Source of the DNA: Tretioscincus oriximinensis
Lineage: Eukaryota; Chordata; Lepidosauria; Squamata; Gymnophthalmidae
Direction of reading: 5' to 3'
Assembly: GCA_022410635.1 (NCBI GenBank)
Contig: JAJVDF010000018.1
Coordinates: 4,266,231 to 4,330,230, forward strand
DNA length: 64,000 nt
Shown here: positions 1 to 9,992 of the stretch, piece by piece
How positions within the stretch are numbered: the first letter of the stretch is position 1
How the letters are laid out: the number at the start of each line of letters is the position of its first letter
The notes under the pieces: generated by a model
What the model was told of the DNA's origin: nothing
What the model saw: the letters and a program-made list of their open reading frames with translations, nothing else
Databases searched by the model: none
Position numbers and translations under genes: made by a program

Positions 1-77
1 CAACAACAACAATAATAATTAATAAACACTTCAGAGTGTAGAATCGAAACACACACACAAAAATAAATAAATAAATA
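1..77. repeat. Simple A-rich repeats (CAA, TAA, CA, AAAT units)
   Basis: The window opens with a run of CAA then TAA units, followed after about 40 bases by a short CA run and an AAAT run. This is low-complexity DNA. It may be the A-rich tail of an element cut by the window edge, but nothing recognisable lies upstream to confirm that. Confidence 0.8.
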
Positions 78-429
78 ATTCTGACCAACAGCAATCTGAA
101 CTCTCACTTCTTCACTACAACTGCTGAACTTCAACTGTGAAACTCCAAGACTGGAGGCAGGACTCTGTCTATGTGGAGTGCTCCCCATCTCTTCAAGTTC
201 ATCCATTAGATTTCACACTCTTTTATCACTATAGCTAAGAACGTATTCTGCTGTTGTTGATGTTTTATAGCCATTTTTNACCTATGCANGGCCAATTATA
301 TATATTTTTCCCANCCTTACACTTATACTAATATGAACTGATTTTTGTTCTCAATTCAAAATAGCATATATAATTCCTGTATTGTAAACATCTCTANTTA
401 AAGAAGCTGAGACATAGCCTTTCTAAGAG

Positions 430-735
430 TCAGTCTCGTGTTGTGGTTAGAGCGTCATATTCTTATCTGGAAGATTTCCAGTTTGATTCTATNTTTCTCC
501 ATGAAACCAGCTAGGTGATCTTGGTCTAGTTACAGTTCTTCATACCTCTTTTAGCCCCACCTCTTCAACCTGGCCTTTGGTTGAAGAAATGCTGTTTTTT
601 TTTCCCCTCCACCTTCAGATACTGATTATTACCAGTATTAAAATGTGGATTTTGCACTTTTATTGTTGTTGCCACCTCGAGATCTTCGGGTATGGGGCAG
701 GGTACAAATGTAAATAAGTAATAAATAATAAATAT
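430..735 (+). mobile_element. tRNA-derived SINE, family A, diverged copy
   Basis: The copy starts near a pol III A-box-like motif (GTGGTTAGAGCG) and continues with a stretch matching the better preserved copy at 19190-19440 (an ACCAGCTAGGTGATCTTGG segment). It ends with the family tail (GATCTTCGGGTATGGGGCAGGGTACAAATG) and TAAATAA units. Roughly 80 bases in the middle (about 580-655) do not match the other copy and may be an insertion or decay. SINEs of this type are transcribed by RNA polymerase III and moved by a partner LINE. This copy is too diverged to be active. Confidence 0.65.
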
Positions 736-769
736 TAAAGTGTCTGTTGTAAAAAGAAGAAGAGAAGGT

Positions 770-975
770 TATGTAAGCCGCTTTGATTCCCTTCATGTTG
801 AGAAAAGTGACTTTGGTTGATCTTAGGACAGTCACAGTTATTGAACTCTCTCAGCCCTACCTACTCCACAGGGTGTCTGTTGTGAAGCAACAAAAGCTAG
901 GTGCGCCACCTTTGGTTGGCCGACCTGAGACATTCGGTTATAGGGTGGGATACAAGTACAAATAAATAAAAACCA
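770..975 (+). mobile_element. tRNA-derived SINE, family A, head-less copy
   Basis: This segment matches the body and 3' tail of family A: a TTGATCTTAGGACAGTCACAG segment, then GGGTGTCTGTTGTG, then GGTTATAGGGTGGGATACAAG and AAATAAATAAA. The tRNA-like head with the A and B boxes is absent, so this is a 5'-truncated copy. It directly follows another copy of the same family, giving a tandem pair. Confidence 0.7.
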
Positions 976-1194
976 ACTCTTCCTCTTCTATTTGCTTCTC
1001 CTCCTCTTCCTCTATATGTATGTTAGAGAACTAAACATACTTTTACTTTAAACATGCTATACTTTTATTTAGAAATTTATTCAGAAGTGTATATTTTGCC
1101 CTTCAGTGCAGGCTCCTGATCAGATACTTCTGGTTCTGCTCTATGCTATTTCTGAAACAGGGTAAAATAGGCCCTATTTGCACTGAGCTGCATT
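976..1194. other. No feature recognised
   Basis: A pyrimidine-rich stretch (CTTCCTCTTCT type) leads into anonymous AT-rich DNA. No conserved ORF, repeat end or RNA-like fold is apparent. Confidence 0.5.
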
Positions 1195-1610
1195 TAAAAA
1201 TCTATAGACAGAGAAACAGAAATAAAGCGAAGTTACAAAACAAGCACATCAACAAAACATTAATACAATAAATCACAATGACAATNACTATAACCTTCTC
1301 TTCCCCTCAGGCAATGTCTGGTTCTTATAACCATCTATCCAGAATGGAGAATACAATTTGTCCAAATTGAATTAGTCCTCCTTACTCACATATAATTAAT
1401 TATTATCTCCCATTTTCCTTTAGCCTTTTCATGCTCAATTACTCCCAATATTTTATATTCTCTCATAAAGTAAATCAAATTTCAATGCTTCAATAACATA
1501 TCCTACCCATGTTTCCATTGTCCATTTAGACTTATCTTTCCAGCCCCATGTTAATNTAGAATGTGCCACTGCAATAAAATGCTCAATTGCCTATTTCATA
1601 GAATTATCAA
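1195..1610 (-). mobile_element. L1-like LINE 3' end, antisense
   Basis: Read on the minus strand, about 1600 to 1390 translates to a decayed stretch resembling the C-terminal tail of non-mammalian L1 ORF2 proteins: a short run like AVAHS, then WGWKDKSKW, then YVIEALKFDLLYERI before a stop. The rest (about 1390-1195) is AT-rich and has the look of an L1 3' UTR. Stops and one N are present. A second segment with similar minus-strand wording lies at 12826-13085. The clade assignment is tentative; it could be another LINE. Confidence 0.45.
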
Positions 1611-1629
1611 TTTTTTCCACATTCTAGCA

Positions 1630-1745
1630 AGTTAGTAAGGCATGATTTACTTTTGCACAAGCCATGCTGAGTTTCATTCAGCAATGCGTGCTTCCATATG
1701 TTTAATAATTTGGACCTTAATTATGGTTTCCAACACTTTACCTGG
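1630..1745 (-). mobile_element. CR1 ORF2 scrap in inverted orientation
   Basis: The reverse complement of this segment matches the CR1 reverse transcriptase region present on the plus strand at about 1888-1985, sharing the words CCAGGTAAAGTGTTGGAAA and GAATGAAACTCAG. It lies head to head with the long CR1 copy that begins immediately downstream. Because the two overlap in element coordinates, a separate insertion is more likely than simple twin-priming inversion of one copy. Confidence 0.7.
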
Positions 1746-1749
1746 AACT

Positions 1750-2413
1750 TTTAACCAAAATACTTAATCTTTCCTTAAGATCAGGCATAGTACCAGTGGA
1801 TTGGAGGNTAGCTAATGTAACACCAATCTTCAAAAAAGGATCCTGGGGTGATCCCGGAAATTATAGACCAGTCACTTTAACATCAGCTCCAGGTAAAGTG
1901 TTGGAAAATGTAATTAAGGACAAAATTACTAAACACATGGAGAAGCACGCATTTCTGAATGAAACTCAGNATGGCTTCTGCAAAGGTAAATTATCCATTA
2001 CTTACTTGCTAGAATTCTTTGAGAATGTTAACAAACATGTAGATAAAGGGGATCCAGTTGATATTGTCTATCTTGATTTTCAGAAGGCTTTTGATAAATT
2101 CCCTCATCAAGGCTCCTAAAACAGCTCCACACTCAGGGTATAAGAAGACAGACTTTGTCTTGGATTGGAAACTGGCTAAAAGATAGAAAACAGAGGGAAT
2201 GGANAGTTCTCTGAGTGGAAACAGGTAAGAAGTGGGGTACCCCAGGGGTCTGTACTGGGACCTTTGCTGTTCAATATATTTNTAAATAATCTGGATGCCG
2301 AGGTAAATAGTGAAGTAGCCAAGTTTGCTGATGACATTAAAATGTTCAGGGTAGTGAAAGTTGAAAATGATTGTAAGGCACTCCAGAGTGCTCTATTGAA
2401 ATTGGGTGAGTGG
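1750..2413 (+). pseudogene. CR1 ORF2 reverse transcriptase, N-terminal part of broken frame
   Basis: The frame reads through the RT-domain signature segments DWR.ANVTPIFKKG and DPGNYRPVTLTS, then the catalytic motif A context YLDFQKAFDK. The frame ends at 2119 just after PHQGS, where one base appears to be missing. It resumes in another frame with VPQGSVLGPLLFNIF and then the catalytic motif C context KFADDIKMF, so both aspartate motifs remain visible. The frame stops at the insertion boundary near LLKLGEW. Two N positions fall in coding codons. There is no endonuclease domain or start codon: this is a 5'-truncated fragment, not a gene. Confidence 0.88.
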
Positions 2414-2865
2414 AAACGGGGGTGGAGGTGCGGGCACGTGTGTGCACAAACATGCGCGTGAGCGCACATACAGACGCTTGTAGTGAGACAGGCAGAACCT
2501 CTCTTCTGCCTGTCTCACCACAAGCGTCCATGTGTGCGCGCATGTGTGTGTGTAGCTGCTCCAATGCTGGAGGCAGGGTTTCGCGTGCCTGCAAGCGCTC
2601 CAACTCGCCTCCAGCAAAGGAAAAACGCCTGGGTTTGTGACAGAAGCGCTCCGAGATTCCTTCCAGGACCCTGGAAAGCATTGCTCGTGCTGCAGCCATC
2701 AGCTGTGACAGCTGCTTTGCCTTTAAAATCCTGCATTTTTACATTCCCCGATGCAGCATCGGGGAATGTAAAAATCCNGGATTTTGTCTTAAAACCCGGA
2801 GGAGACTATATTTTAGTCCCCCAAACCGGGACTGTCCCGCTTTCCTGGGATGTATGGCAACCCTA
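2414..2865 (+). mobile_element. GC-rich hAT-like non-autonomous element, copy 1 (left end lost)
   Basis: The insertion lies within CR1 sequence and is bounded by an 8-bp direct repeat, GTGAGTGG (2406-2413 and 2866-2873). Its right end, ATGGCAACCCTA, matches the other three copies (27240-27807, 33303-33673, 56191-56536). Eight-base target duplications are typical of the hAT superfamily. The left inverted repeat (TAGGGTTGCCA in the other copies) is missing; the copy starts AAACGGGGG. Inside are a hairpin around GAGACAGGCAG (about 2474-2527) and a perfect 41-bp palindrome at 2735-2775. It carries no transposase. ORFs read across it are chance frames in GC-rich DNA. Confidence 0.82.
2735..2775. 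repeat. Perfect 41-bp palindrome inside the hAT-like element
   Basis: Two 20-base arms (2735-2754 and 2756-2775) around the core TACATTCCCCGATGC are exact reverse complements and are separated by a single A. The equivalent site in the copy at 27240-27807 keeps a similar hairpin with a longer loop. This is the most compact of the three hairpins in this family. Confidence 0.9.
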
Positions 2866-3487
2866 GTGAGTGGGCATCAAAGTGGCAAATGCACTTCAAT
2901 TTAAGCAAGTGCAAAGTCATGCACATTGGTGCAAAGAACCTCAACTACTCCCACCAGATGGGAATCAAGCTTTCTGTAATCAAGCAAGAAAAGGATCTTG
3001 GAGTGTTGGTGGACAATTCAATGAAAATGTCAACTCAGTGTTCAGCATCAGCAAAAAGGCAAATTCCATGTTGGGGATAATTAGGAAAGAAATTGAAAAC
3101 AAGTCAGCAAATGTTGTTTTGCCTCTTTATAAATCTGTGGTAGGGCCACATTTGGAATATTGTGTTCAGTTCTGGTCACCACATCTCAAGAGGGATATTG
3201 TGGAACTAGAGACAGTGCAGAAAAGGGCAACAAGAATGTTCAAGGGTCTGGAGCACCTCCCTTATGAAGTCAGGCTTCAATGTCTGGGCCTCTTCAGCCT
3301 CGAAAGGCGACGTTTGAGAGATGATCTGATTGAAGTGTACAAAATCATGCATGGTATGGATAGGGTGCATAGAGAAAAAATGTTTTCTCTATTACACAAC
3401 ACNAGGACCAGAGGGCACTCCTTAAAACTGATGGGAAGAACAGAGAAAGGAAAGTATTTTTTCACCCAGAGGGTCATCGGCATGTAG
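2866..3487 (+). pseudogene. CR1 ORF2, C-terminal part of broken frame
   Basis: After the insertion the LINE frame resumes with ASKWQMHFNLSKCKVMHIG, typical of the region after the reverse transcriptase palm in CR1 ORF2. It continues past a frameshift near 3060 into SANVVLPLYKSVVGPHLEY, then KRATRM, then LGLFSLERRRLRDDLIE, which are hallmark C-terminal CR1 words. One N lies near 3403. The frame ends at 3487, shortly before the 3' UTR. It is inactive. Confidence 0.9.
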
Positions 3488-3790
3488 AATTTGCTTCATG
3501 AAAATGTAGTGATAGCTAACAGCTTGGATTAGTTTCAAGACAGGACTTGACAGGTTTATGGATATAAATGGGTACTAGGATGGATGTCTGGATGTTGCCT
3601 CCGGGATGGAGCAACAGATAGGACTCCTGAAATACCATTTGCAGGGAGTCATGAACAGGTTCATATTTTGCTTTCCTCTGTTCAGCCTGCCTAGGTGCAT
3701 TTTGTGGACCTCTGTGTGAGACAGAATGCTGGACTAGATGGGCTGTGGCCTGATCCAGTATGGCTCTTATGTTCTTATATTCTTAAACCA

Positions 3791-4145
3791 GTTCTTATAG
3801 AACCTAGATCACAGTGAACATGGGATATTTTGAACAGAACGTTCCTGTTGACCAACCAACTAAAGTGCTTATATTTGATTCAAACTTTTACATGTGTTCT
3901 TTGAGCTGTTTGAAGCAGAGTGTCTATGCCTCTTTACAAAAGACATAAAGAGTGCCTCCCCATGACATATTAAATTTCACAATTTTGTTTAAATCTGGAA
4001 AAACATGTTTGCAATTTTGCCCCGCCTACCTTCCATTTTCCATTGGTTCCTGTCTTCCAGTTACAATTCCTTATATATTCTCATAACATGGCATTTCTCA
4101 TAAGTCATTGTTGCGCTTGCCTTACAACAATTCCCAGCATTTTTT
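3791..4145. other. No feature recognised
   Basis: This is anonymous AT-rich sequence after the CR1 tail. I see no terminal repeat, coding signature or RNA-like element. Confidence 0.5.
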
Positions 4146-4325
4146 GCAAGCCAAGATCCAATGAACATTTTACATCTAGACTCACGGACTCACAAGATTT
4201 ACCACATAGCTACAAGATTTAGATGTGTGTACGAAAGCTTAATTTTCTCCTGTCTCAAAATGCTACTAGTCCCTTTGCTGGACTTTCTACTAGACTAACA
4301 CGGCTATTTCTCTGAAAAAGATTTA
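4146..4325 (+). repeat. Reptile interspersed repeat ('GACTAACACGGCTA' family), fragment
   Basis: The stretch ends with the phrase AGACTAACACGGCTATTTC and contains GTACGAAAGCTTAA. Related wording (AGACTAACAAGA, AAGCTTTCGTA, AGACTAACATGG) recurs at 6587-6660, 19681-19795, 25628-25958, 42601-42705 and 51343-51505. Repeats with this wording are common in turtles and lizards. I cannot assign the superfamily from sequence alone; a Penelope or LINE tail is possible. Confidence 0.55.
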
Positions 4326-4591
4326 CTACGTTCGTGTTACTGAATACCCTACAAAGACTATTTTTATGATTTTAGAAATGTTCGTTGTGGATAAAGAGTG
4401 GTGACTGGGAAAACTGAGACCAAGTGCCTTTTTGGCAAGTGGATCACTGGAGTGTGAACTGATGGAGTCAATTCTATGGGTTGTTGCTAACATCTCAGTA
4501 AATGTTCTTCATGGTGATGCAGCCAAAGTCGGCTCTACTTTTTAAAAAAGAAAGAAATCATTAACTTGATATAAGTGGCTTATGTTCAGAA

Positions 4592-4734
4592 GGCTCAAAA
4601 TGTACTAGACTTTATTCTGTTCCAGAAAGAAGTCTAAGAAGCCCAATGTTCACAAGCCATTCTGTCCAGTATTACATATGAACCCAAAGTCCCTTAGAAC
4701 ACTTTCTGGAATAAAGTCTAGTGTATTTTGAGCC
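4592..4734. mobile_element. Short foldback/MITE-like element
   Basis: The left arm (4592-4629, beginning GGCTCAAAATGTACTAGAC) and the right arm (4702-4734, ending GTGTATTTTGAGCC) are near-perfect reverse complements. The right arm lacks a few bases. About 70 bases separate them. The structure fits a small non-autonomous DNA transposon. No clear target duplication is visible, so the superfamily is unknown. Confidence 0.65.
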
Positions 4735-5504
4735 AATTGCAGCTGCAAATGTTATATAACTGCACATTTCTTTGTAAGCTTATCTCTTAGAAGAATTGGT
4801 ACTGGTCTGGAGAGGTTACGTTTTCTAATGACCAGAATTATCAGATATGTCTTTGGACTGGCAGGTAATGAACTGCTCTGTACACAGATAAGAGTTTCAT
4901 CACCGTTCATACAAAAAGCACAGGAGTGTCTGAGCAAATTTAAAAAAGAGATGCAGTAAATTTGAATGGAAGTAGAGGTGACAGATGGAATGGTTACAAA
5001 ACTGCAACAAATAATAAAAGGCTCCAAAGTCTATTTTGAGCTTGATGAATCCATCATAGTACACAACTATGAGATTGCTGTATGCATGAGGATGGAAGAA
5101 TTCAGTGTTACTCTTCATGGAAGATTGGCTGGCACAGCTACTGAAGCTGACAGGCAAGCTACAAATGGATAAATTGGTAGGAGAATTTTTTTAATTATTA
5201 TTTAATGGAAACTCATAATTATACTTTCTGAGTAAAAAGAAATTATGTATTTGTTTTAGAATTAGCAAAGATAAATTGCTGAAACAAATGGTATAACTGT
5301 GACACTTAGGAAGAAATAATGAGACGACAAATGCATGTACTCATCAAATAGATGATTATAAGTTACTTTTTCTTTTTTCTTTGAATAATATGTTCTAGTG
5401 TCCTATTGACTGGTTTGTTTTTCCCCTGAAGTGCTTTTCCATGAAACTTTCTTACTAAGAATACATGCATGGTCTAGCAAATATTTCTCCAGTGTATCAC
5501 ATTT
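4735..5504. other. No feature recognised
   Basis: This AT-rich stretch holds only short open frames with no family resemblance and no splice-site or codon-bias support. I see nothing else in it. Confidence 0.5.
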
Positions 5505-5785
5505 AGGGCTTTTTCACATGTATCTTCAGAAATGGTCTCTGTGTACTGTTTTTTTTCCTTCAATTGCTTCCTGTTCCTTACATTCCCCCAAGGCAGAATA
5601 ATTCCTGCCCAGGAAGACTATATTCTCTAGGCTTCCTGTTGCATACTACATAAATCCTCCACACCAAAACAAATACCACAAATCATGCAGCATGTAGAAT
5701 AGAAAATGTCTAGAATACAGCATTTACATTTTCTGCAAGAAAGTTTCCATAATGCTGTAATGATTGTGGACTACCCAGGGAGGAT
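5505..5785 (+). repeat. Unclassified dispersed repeat, family R, copy 1
   Basis: This segment aligns by eye with 16480-16940 and 28470-28880. Shared elements in the same order are a GGCTTTTTCACA-like start, a CTTCCTGTT stretch, a CATGTAGAATA or CATAGAATA word, and TGCAAGAAAGTTTCCA (TGCAGGAATGTTTCCA in the others). All three copies have the same orientation. No ORF is shared, so a non-autonomous element is likely. Confidence 0.5.
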
Positions 5786-6195
5786 ACATTTCAAATACTG
5801 TTGGCATGATGGAGGAACAATGAAACAATATTGTGAATACTCTGTACTTGCCTATCATTTGAACTATTTCCTAGCCAAAGCGCAAAGAGGCCCTTGACTT
5901 GTCCATTTGGGTAGCCAGTGTTCATAGCTTTATTGAGTTATACAAGCCACTTTGTCATGAAAAGGCAGTGATCCATAAAGGGATGTCCACTCTCTAGTCC
6001 AACATAAACACATGAGAGAACTCTACTGCTAGACTCCAATCTAGATGTGTTAAAATATAGTTTAAACAGATTGGAGAAAAACAATGTTTACCTAGTGCCT
6101 TAATCCCAAAGTAGTCATATGCTGCATTTCAGTTATTTAACAATAAAACAGTGACTTTAAGCAATATTGGTTATCCTGAAGCTGCAATCTAACAT
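5786..6195. other. No feature recognised
   Basis: Anonymous sequence between family R and the CR1 end. I see no structure worth reporting. Confidence 0.5.
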
Positions 6196-6270
6196 CGAGC
6201 AGGGGGTTGGACCCGATGACCCTGGAGGTCCCTTCCAACTCTATGATTCTATGATTCTATGATTCTATCA
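6196..6270 (+). mobile_element. CR1 LINE 3' terminus
   Basis: This is a very short 5'-truncated CR1 copy. It has the classic end GGGGGTTGGACCCGATGACC, then GGTCCCTTCCAACTCTATG, followed by three ATTCTATG units. That octamer array is the diagnostic 3' end of one CR1 lineage. Only the terminal 75 bases are present. Confidence 0.92.
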
Positions 6271-6586
6271 TCTGTAAGACAACATACTGACTACTGCCCG
6301 TTTCAAACAATTTAGTAAAAAAAATCCACCTCATTAGAAACTGAAGTTTAATTGGCTGCTAAGAGAAGGAAGTATCACATAGGAGCAAATAAGACCATGT
6401 TAATGGAAAGAAGCATCACTCTAATAACCACAGAATTTGCTATATAAAAACTACATTATTTGAAGGTTTATATTTTTAAAGATTGCTGGATGAGAATCCT
6501 TGATCCATGTGTACTACTTCATGAAGAGAGATGTGCAAAGTTCCAATAAAATGTTTACACCATGTAGGTATTTAGCAAGGCTTAGA

Positions 6587-6660
6587 GGCTAACAGGGAAA
6601 AGGGAGGCTGCATGAGATTTTTTAGACAAGTCTACCTTAGATGCATCTGAGCTGTTTTTG
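6587..6660 (+). repeat. Reptile interspersed repeat fragment
   Basis: The wording GAGGCTAACAGGGAAA, then GCATGAGATTTTTTAGACAAGTCTAC, parallels the copy at 42601-42705 (GGCATGAGATTTTGTAGACAA) and places it in the same family as 25628-25958. Confidence 0.5.
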
Positions 6661-7810
6661 AAAGCTTATGCTGCCTAAGGTGCGATGAGACCCCTTGCAA
6701 GATATTCTGAACTCAGACTATTTCTTTGAAATCTATCGCCATCTAGGTTTGTTACATATCAACTGATGTCGATCCACGTTTTCCACATTTTTGTCAAGTA
6801 CTTGTAAAACTGCCTATCTTTGTGAAGATTCACTTTTTTTTAACTTTCAGCAATCTTAGAAAGATCATACATTTGCCCAGCAGAGACAAGCTGTTCTAGG
6901 AACAGCAGCAGAAGCAAGGATAGGAAACTGCTAATCAATAAGAGAGGTGATTACATTAAGAGTTATAGCTATTACATAGAAATTAACCTTAAGAGAGAGC
7001 ATTTCCATGAATAAAGTAAATGGACTGTTCTGTGGTAACAGAGTTGCCTCTCAAGTGAGTTATTAATTTCACCATGATGTGCATTTTCACACGTCAAGTC
7101 TAAAGAAAATCAGCTCGTTGGTTTTAAGGTAAAGAGCTCTGAGAGAGCCAATTTCATGGCTTTTCAGCAGATAGGCTTCTCTTCTTTTTTAATGTGCTCG
7201 GTGTGCAATAAATGTTAATACTTTATTTTTCTCTCAAATAGATACATTGGATTAAAGCAAAAGGTCAATCACCAGAGGTCAGTCAGTGGTACAATTATTT
7301 AGCTAGGGTATAAGCAGAGTGAAATTGGCTCTTACCATAGAAATCAAAAATCTCACCTATATACCTTGAATCCAAAAAACAAGCCCAAGGACAATAATGA
7401 AGAAATTCACTGCACCTGGCATGTTCAGAACAACCAACCAGCCAGTTGTAATGGTAGTTGGCTCCACTGAAAAGACCTGAAAAGGCTTTCGTCCCCTTAA
7501 TGTTAAAAACTAGTGAGTTTCTGAGTAACCGACTTGAACTAATTACCGTATGGATTTTTCGTTTATTGTAAATCTGTAGGCGCATCTTTTAAACTTTTTG
7601 TATAATTGAAGAATACATATAGAAGAACTTGCATATTTTGAGAGTGTGTATAGATTAGCTTACCTATTCATTCTTACCTGGCTTTTTGTCCTTTTTGGAT
7701 GGAGTGAGTGAGTGGGGATATCTTGTGTAGTATTGTTTTTATATTATTTTAAAAAACTGAGCCCCATATCTTAAGTTCTGCAACTTTAGAAGTGAACTGA
7801 AAATCAACCA
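6661..7810. other. No feature recognised
   Basis: About 1.1 kb of AT-rich DNA. A short minus-strand ORF (7295-7585) has no recognisable motif. No repeat ends or RNA genes are apparent. Confidence 0.5.
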
Positions 7811-7848
7811 TATCTTTCATCAAGAAAGGTTGGCAGTCAAAGACAAGT
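7811..7848 (+). repeat. Short repeat shared with 12787-12825
   Basis: The 38-base phrase containing ATCTTTCATCAAGAAAGG and CAGTCAAAGACAAG occurs almost unchanged at 12787-12825. The flanking bases differ, so only a fragment of a larger repeat is visible here. Confidence 0.6.
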
Positions 7849-8037
7849 GAGACACCTGCCTGCCTGCATTTTACAACAGAGTTTTGGTTTGTTCATAATG
7901 AGAAGGAACCAGTGTGCTTGTGTATCAGCACAGAAGCTGATTCAGGCTTCTAATTGTGCATTGATAAGTAGTAAATTTAACTCATTACATGTCCCTTTTC
8001 TTTTTATTCTGGATTGTAGATGAAAGGAGCATTTATT

Positions 8038-8172
8038 TATGCTGTATTGTGATTGTAATCATTTTATTGTACATTATTGATTTTAATGTGTATGTTGTTA
8101 TTATTTTTTGTGAACTACTTAGAGTTTTTATAATGTAAAGTGATATGTCTTGAAAATGTGTAAATAAATTCT
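8038..8172 (+). mobile_element. L2-like LINE 3' tail
   Basis: The segment has the form of L2-type 3' UTR ends: an AT-rich run, then GTGAACTACTTAGAGTTTT, then a short spacer and GTAAATAAATTC. Comparable tails occur at 48565-48690 and 63190-63300. No coding part is retained. Confidence 0.55.
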
Positions 8173-8884
8173 CCTCCCAATTATTTGCAGGTTAATGAGA
8201 TTTCTTATTAAACGTGAATCAGACTGTATTAGGCTGCTATCGGCCTTCTACTTCATCATCTTCTCAGGATCCTATGAACATGCACTGAACCTTTCCATTT
8301 GATAAAAGCAAACAACGGACAAATGATTTTTTCCCTACAGAAGTTTTTCTTGTTCTTTATTTTGTAAAATTGCACAGATCTGCACTCTATGCTTTTATTA
8401 ATGAACATTAACGAAGCAGAAGCACATGTTTTCGTGGTTTTTTTCTGTATCAGAAAAAGAAATGGGGATGAGCTAGCAGACAAATCCATGGAAAGATATA
8501 TTTGTATTTGTATCAAGTTATTTCTAGGAAATTCTAAAGTTTATTTCTTTTAAGTATAAGCACCGCATTTTTCACAAGAAGAATAATGAAGCTCTGGCTG
8601 GTGTTTAGTGTGACAAAAAGACCTATTGATTCAACTTTAAGTACTATATGAAGTGCTTGATAACACATTCTGGTTTTATATTTCCTTTTGCCCTGGTAAT
8701 AATGCCTCGTGGCTACAGTGGTGCCAGCTGCTTTTGGCAACTACCACTGCATGACACTCACACCATCCTAGTACTATGAAAGTGTGAAAAAACAGCATGT
8801 GGATGTACCCTTAATCCTATTTAAGTCCACCTTTAGAATGAAAGAACACATCAGCAAAGGGAATACCAACTGTCTTGTCACATT
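8173..8884. other. No feature recognised
   Basis: Anonymous sequence with short frames only. I see no repeat boundary until the 8-bp duplication that begins the next element. Confidence 0.5.
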
Positions 8885-9264
8885 ATCTAAANCCATGGTT
8901 CCTAATGTGGGGCAGATGCCACACAAGGGGGGCAATTTTATTTTTAAGGAGGGCAACNTGACAATGAGTTATTAATGCATACAGTATACAAATATATATT
9001 GTGACATACACATTGTTAAAATTAGACTTTGCCCTTGTTTAGCTGTGTGCACTCTGCCTCAATTAGAGTGAGATGTGGGAGACTTGGGCACACGTGTTAA
9101 GCAGTNGTGGCTGGTGCAGATTTTTTCGGGGGGGATGGAACCCCATCACAAAGGTTGGATGCTAGGAGTTCTTGGCGCGTGGAGCGCGTGCCAATTTTTT
9201 TGACATCACTTCCGGGNCGGGACATGGAGCGTCATCACTTCCCGAGGGTGGGACAAGAAGTGAC

Positions 9265-9365
9265 ATCACTTTTGGCCTTCCTTCCGTCCTTCCTGCTCTT
9301 TCCCTCTATCCTTCCTTCTGTCCTTCCTTCTGTCCTTCCNTCTTTCTTCCACTCTTTCCCCCATT
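9265..9365. repeat. Pyrimidine-rich CCTT/CCGT tract
   Basis: Irregular units of the CCTTCCTTCTGT type fill about 100 bases and include one N. The open frames read across it are low-complexity artefacts. Confidence 0.8.
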
Positions 9366-9749
9366 ATTTTTCCCAATTCCTGAATCTGGGTGTAAATTGA
9401 GCAAATGTATTTATAAAAAAGTAATAAATAACACACCTAATATGGTTTTCAATTGTGCTTCTTTAAAAAGAAGGAAAAACAAGTCAATATATCTGCTAGT
9501 GATGATGTTGCTGACTAGGTGATACTTTTCCTGATAAAATAATATTTTCTTCCACTTCTAATGCTATTTGCCTGATGTCCTGAAGACTGCAGCTCCCAGG
9601 TTGCACCACAACTAGCCCTAGGCACAATAATGCATTCTCCGCAACTCTGAACTTAGTGACCTGTCCACAGGAAACATTTTTGCTATTACAGGAAGTTGGC
9701 TCAGGGTCTCATTTATAATCAGATTACCTAATCAAACCAGTGTGCAGGA

Positions 9750-9992
9750 AAGGAATAAAAAACAAGTCAGCAAGTGTTGTTTAGCCTCTTTATAAATCTG
9801 TGGTGAGGCCACATTAGGGATATTGTGTACAATTCTGGTCACCACATCTCATTTCTGAGGTGCAGAAAAGGGCAACTAGAATGGTCAGGGGACTGGAGCA
9901 CCTNCCTTATGAAATCCATCTGCAACGTTTGGGCCTCTTCAGCCTTGAAAGGTGGTGTTTGAGAGGTGGTCTAATTGAAGGTCTTAGATAGT
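9750..9992 (+). mobile_element. CR1 LINE, internal ORF2 fragment
   Basis: This is the same ORF2 C-terminal region as 3095-3330 of the long copy: AACAAGTCAGCAAGTGTTGT, then TTTATAAATCTGTGGT, then GCAGAAAAGGGCAAC and GGGCCTCTTCAGCCTTGAAA. A short deletion follows CACCACATCTCA, and both ends are truncated. It lies within the composite element and is therefore younger than it, or came with it. Confidence 0.88.

Larger units (their letters stand above)
1746..3790 (+). mobile_element. CR1 LINE, 5'-truncated and split by a hAT-like insertion
   Basis: This is the longest LINE copy in the window. It runs from inside the reverse transcriptase domain, through the C-terminal ORF2 region, to the sauropsid CR1 3' UTR, which contains GACAGAATGCTGGACTAGAT and GATCCAGTATGGCTCTTATG and ends in a short TTCTTA repeat. 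A 452-bp foreign element sits at 2414-2865 and is flanked by the CR1 octamer GTGAGTGG on both sides. The coding frame is also broken by frameshifts and an N. CR1 moves by target-primed reverse transcription; this copy is dead. Confidence 0.92.
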
